Assembly (NCBI RefSeq): GCF_001719045.1
Contig: NZ_CP015423.1
Coordinates: 4,463,501 to 4,527,500, forward strand
DNA: 64,000 bases
Reading direction: 5' to 3'
Source of the DNA: Paenibacillus polymyxa
Lineage (GTDB): Bacteria; Bacillota; Bacilli; Paenibacillales; Paenibacillaceae
A program made the translations under genes and the position numbers. Below are positions 62,283 to 64,000 of the stretch, piece by piece. Below the pieces are notes generated by a model that saw only the letters and a list, made by a program, of their open reading frames with translations, ran no database searches and was not told the DNA's origin. The stretch's first letter is position 1. Each line of letters starts with the position of its first letter.

Positions 62283-62845
62283 TTGATGAAATGATATGGC
62301 TTGGTGGGAAGTCCAATGTAGAATTGGGCTTTATTGTGCTGAGCACGTCCAAACGTCCAGGGTTGCCAAATACGGTAGACCGGACGTTATCTATTCCGGG
62401 GCGTAACGGGTTGTGGAATTATGGAGCCGATCATGAGGCCAGGAACTTCAACTATGAATGTGCTTTTATCACAAAAGATTATATGGAGCTGCAACAGCGT
62501 GTCATGACCTTAGCTGCACATTTGGTGGACAGCTACGGCAAGCCGAGAGAGTTAGAGCTAAAGCAGCGTGAGCGTCCGGGACAGGCGTTTGTGGTTCAAT
62601 ACGCAGGTAGTTTTGACGTAGAACGAATTATGGGCGTAGGAAAATTTTCCTTGCCTTTGATTGCCTTTGATCCTTTTGCCTCTGGGCAGGAGCGTATCTA
62701 TGAAACCATAATCACAAAATCACCTGAGAATGTACAGATATACTCGGGCGGTAATATCCGTGCTTATCCATATATCGTACTTACTAACATTGGCACCACC
62801 ACTTTGCGTAGCTTCAGAATTGCTAATGAATATCAAGTAGAATAG
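62279..62845 (+). CDS. Distal tail protein (Dit-like), short
   Basis: 188 residues; ELGFIVLSTSKRPGLPNTVDRTLSIPGRNGLWNYG and FNYECAFITKDYMELQQRVMTLAAHL are typical of the N-terminal part of Dit/phage-tail family proteins (Pfam Sipho_tail). It lacks the usual second half of about 60 residues. It starts at a TTG overlapping the tape measure stop by 4 bp. Forms the hub at the tail tip. Confidence 0.75.
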   Translation: MIDEMIWLGGKSNVELGFIVLSTSKRPGLPNTVDRTLSIPGRNGLWNYGADHEARNFNYECAFITKDYMELQQRVMTLAAHLVDSYGKPRELELKQRERPGQAFVVQYAGSFDVERIMGVGKFSLPLIAFDPFASGQERIYETIITKSPENVQIYSGGNIRAYPYIVLTNIGTTTLRSFRIANEYQVE

Positions 62846-62857
62846 GAGGTCTTTATA

Positions 62858-63268
62858 TTGGCAGACATATTACTAAGTAAGTCGAACTGGTGGAAAACAG
62901 CCTGTATTAATGCGGCTTTGCGTGGAGTTAACTTTGCTTCTCCTCAAACGCTTTACATTGCCCTATACACCAGTAGTCCTACGGATGCAGATACAGGGCA
63001 AGAGGTAAGCGGCGGAGGCTATACGCGCCGTGCTGTGACGTTCTCTGAACCAGTTATAGCGGATCGTAGGGCTGTTACGTCCAGCGTGGGGGATGTCTCT
63101 TTCCCTATAGCTGGAGCAGATTGGGGCTTGGTAACTCATATCGGCATTCGCACAGCGGCAACCGGGGGCAATCTTGTCTATCACGGTGCAGTCAAAACAC
63201 CGCGCACGGTCCAGACGAATGACACACTTCGGTTTCTGGCCGGGCAAATAAAAGTAGACGAAGGGTAG
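62858..63268 (+). CDS. Tail fibre/tip protein, small
   Basis: 136 residues. TLYIALYTSSPTDADTGQEVSGGGYTRRAVTF and IGIRTAATGGNLVYHGAVKTPRTV are typical of phage tail fibre-associated small proteins with a beta-sandwich. The TTG at 62858 has AGGAGG before it. It comes right after the short Dit-like gene. Confidence 0.7.
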   Translation: MADILLSKSNWWKTACINAALRGVNFASPQTLYIALYTSSPTDADTGQEVSGGGYTRRAVTFSEPVIADRRAVTSSVGDVSFPIAGADWGLVTHIGIRTAATGGNLVYHGAVKTPRTVQTNDTLRFLAGQIKVDEG

Positions 63269-63277
63269 GTGTGAAGC

Positions 63278-64000
63278 GTGGAAAAAATGTATCCACCAGT
63301 GGCGAACTCTCCTAAAACTGAGCTTGCAGAACTGATCACAGACAGTCAAACCGAAATTACAGTCGCCAACGCCGCTGTGCTTTTACAGGGCGAGGGTATT
63401 GCTGTTTTAGGCAATGGGGATGTAGCAGAAACCATTACGTATACAAGCGTAGAGGAAAACATTCTGAAAGGCTGTGTACGTGGCTATGAGGGTGTTGCCC
63501 GTGCTTGGCCTGTCGGTACACGGATTGCACGCAATTTCACGGCAGCGGACTTCCGGGCAGTACAGGGCAATGTTACTGAGATTGACGAAAAGGTAACAGA
63601 CTTGTCCGCTACGGTAGCCGAGAAGACTCAGAATGCATCTTTAACTAAAAAGGGCGTTACCCAACTCTCCAAGGCCGTTAACGGTACACGGGATGATATA
63701 GCGGCTACAGAGAGTGCAGTAAGTTCTGCGTATGGCCTAGCAAATAGCGCATATCGCAATCGAGGCAATGCACCAGCAAACTGTAATGATGCCACCCTAT
63801 CGGGTAGCTACAATGTGGCTCTTTCCGCATGGACAGGTTTTTCGAACTATCCACCCGGAGCCTATACCTATGGCAAACTTGTGGTGAATTACGACAGCGG
63901 CGCTATTGTTCAAATGTACTTTTCACATGATAATCCAGGTCGTGTCTATACACGAATTGCTTTTGCTGGCCTTGATTGGAGAGATTGGACAGAAGTGTTC
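63278..64000 (+). CDS. Tail fibre protein, 3' end outside window
   Basis: A GTG at 63278 opens a frame that stays open to the last base of the window; at least 241 residues. It begins EKMYPPVANSPKTELAELIT, followed by beta-rich segments, then the fibre mark KKGVTQLSKAVNGTRDDIAA and SAYGLANSAYRN, then a trimeric beta domain. The rest of the fibre lies beyond 64000. A GGTGTGAAGC stretch is a weak ribosome site. Confidence 0.8.
   Translation, partial: MEKMYPPVANSPKTELAELITDSQTEITVANAAVLLQGEGIAVLGNGDVAETITYTSVEENILKGCVRGYEGVARAWPVGTRIARNFTAADFRAVQGNVTEIDEKVTDLSATVAEKTQNASLTKKGVTQLSKAVNGTRDDIAATESAVSSAYGLANSAYRNRGNAPANCNDATLSGSYNVALSAWTGFSNYPPGAYTYGKLVVNYDSGAIVQMYFSHDNPGRVYTRIAFAGLDWRDWTEVF

Larger units (their letters stand above)
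46019..64000. mobile_element. Prophage, HK97-type siphovirus, left part
   Basis: Begins at the prkA stop codon (46019-46021) and runs past the window end. Content: serine integrase, small unknown gene, hicAB, HNH, complete packaging and head module, tail module to tail fibre. The order HNH, TerS, TerL, portal, protease, capsid, connectors, tube, chaperone, tape measure, Dit is the usual long-tailed phage order with cos-type packaging. No immunity repressor, replication, lysis or Tal gene is seen. The structural frames are long and unbroken, so the phage looks recent and intact here. Confidence 0.93.

Overview
The window is about 45 kb of chromosome from an endospore-forming Gram-positive bacterium, followed by the left 18 kb of a prophage. 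Gene content points to Paenibacillus, probably the P. polymyxa group. The reasons are moderate GC, many TTG/GTG starts with strong AGGAGG ribosome sites, spore genes (CotF-like coat protein, gamma-type SASP, YtxC, a Spo0E-like phosphatase, AbrB, PrkA), futalosine-route menaquinone synthesis (MqnC) and the mutS2-DUF350 pair. The genus is inferred from family recall, not from a search.

Chromosomal part (1-46021). From the left it holds a coiled-coil protein (5' end missing), a small holin-like membrane protein, mutS2 with yshE-like DUF350, a zinc-ribbon protein, an MFS carrier and a flavin oxidoreductase. Next come two coat-related genes, an AlaR/AlaT-like pair, a Spo0E-like gene, a lipoprotein, a cobalamin adenosyltransferase, an RluA enzyme, an Spx/ArsC-like protein, a YpcP-like nuclease, a ROK sugar kinase, an HRDC protein and CorA. 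A SAM (S-box) riboswitch with its terminator then controls a metA-metI-metC methionine block. This is followed by mqnC, a YitT protein, the KhtTU K+/H+ antiporter, ytxC, a 3D-domain protein, the gamma SASP and an HtrA protease with its own two-component system (like htrB-cssRS). The last chromosomal genes are ispH, DAHP synthase, a GSI-beta glutamine synthetase, serC, trmL, abrB with a Spo0A box, a NAGPA-family protein, an orphan LuxR-type regulator with an aminotransferase, and a DUF2161 protein. Many units end in clear rho-independent terminators.

Prophage part (about 46019 to beyond 64000). The AAA+ serine protein kinase gene prkA is cut after 288 codons, in the middle of the conserved ISADELIVAH segment. 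A large serine integrase gene ends, convergently, 1 bp past the new stop codon. A small unknown gene and a hicA-hicB toxin-antitoxin pair follow. Then comes a complete HK97-type head and tail module, all on the plus strand: HNH, terminase small and large subunits, portal, protease, capsid, collagen-like decoration protein, connectors, tail tube, frameshifted tail chaperone, tape measure, Dit-like protein and fibre proteins. Lysis, immunity and replication genes must lie to the right of the window, together with the other half of prkA.

The main discovery candidate is the prophage sitting inside prkA. prkA is a sporulation-linked gene, and the arrangement resembles skin in sigK and SPbeta in spsM. 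It suggests that the element may be excised during sporulation to restore PrkA. That is an inference and needs the right-hand junction and excision data. Secondary points are the palindromic operators around hicAB, a capsid decoration protein carrying a collagen-like stalk, a probable +1 frameshift in the tail chaperone gene, and modular repeats in the tape measure protein.
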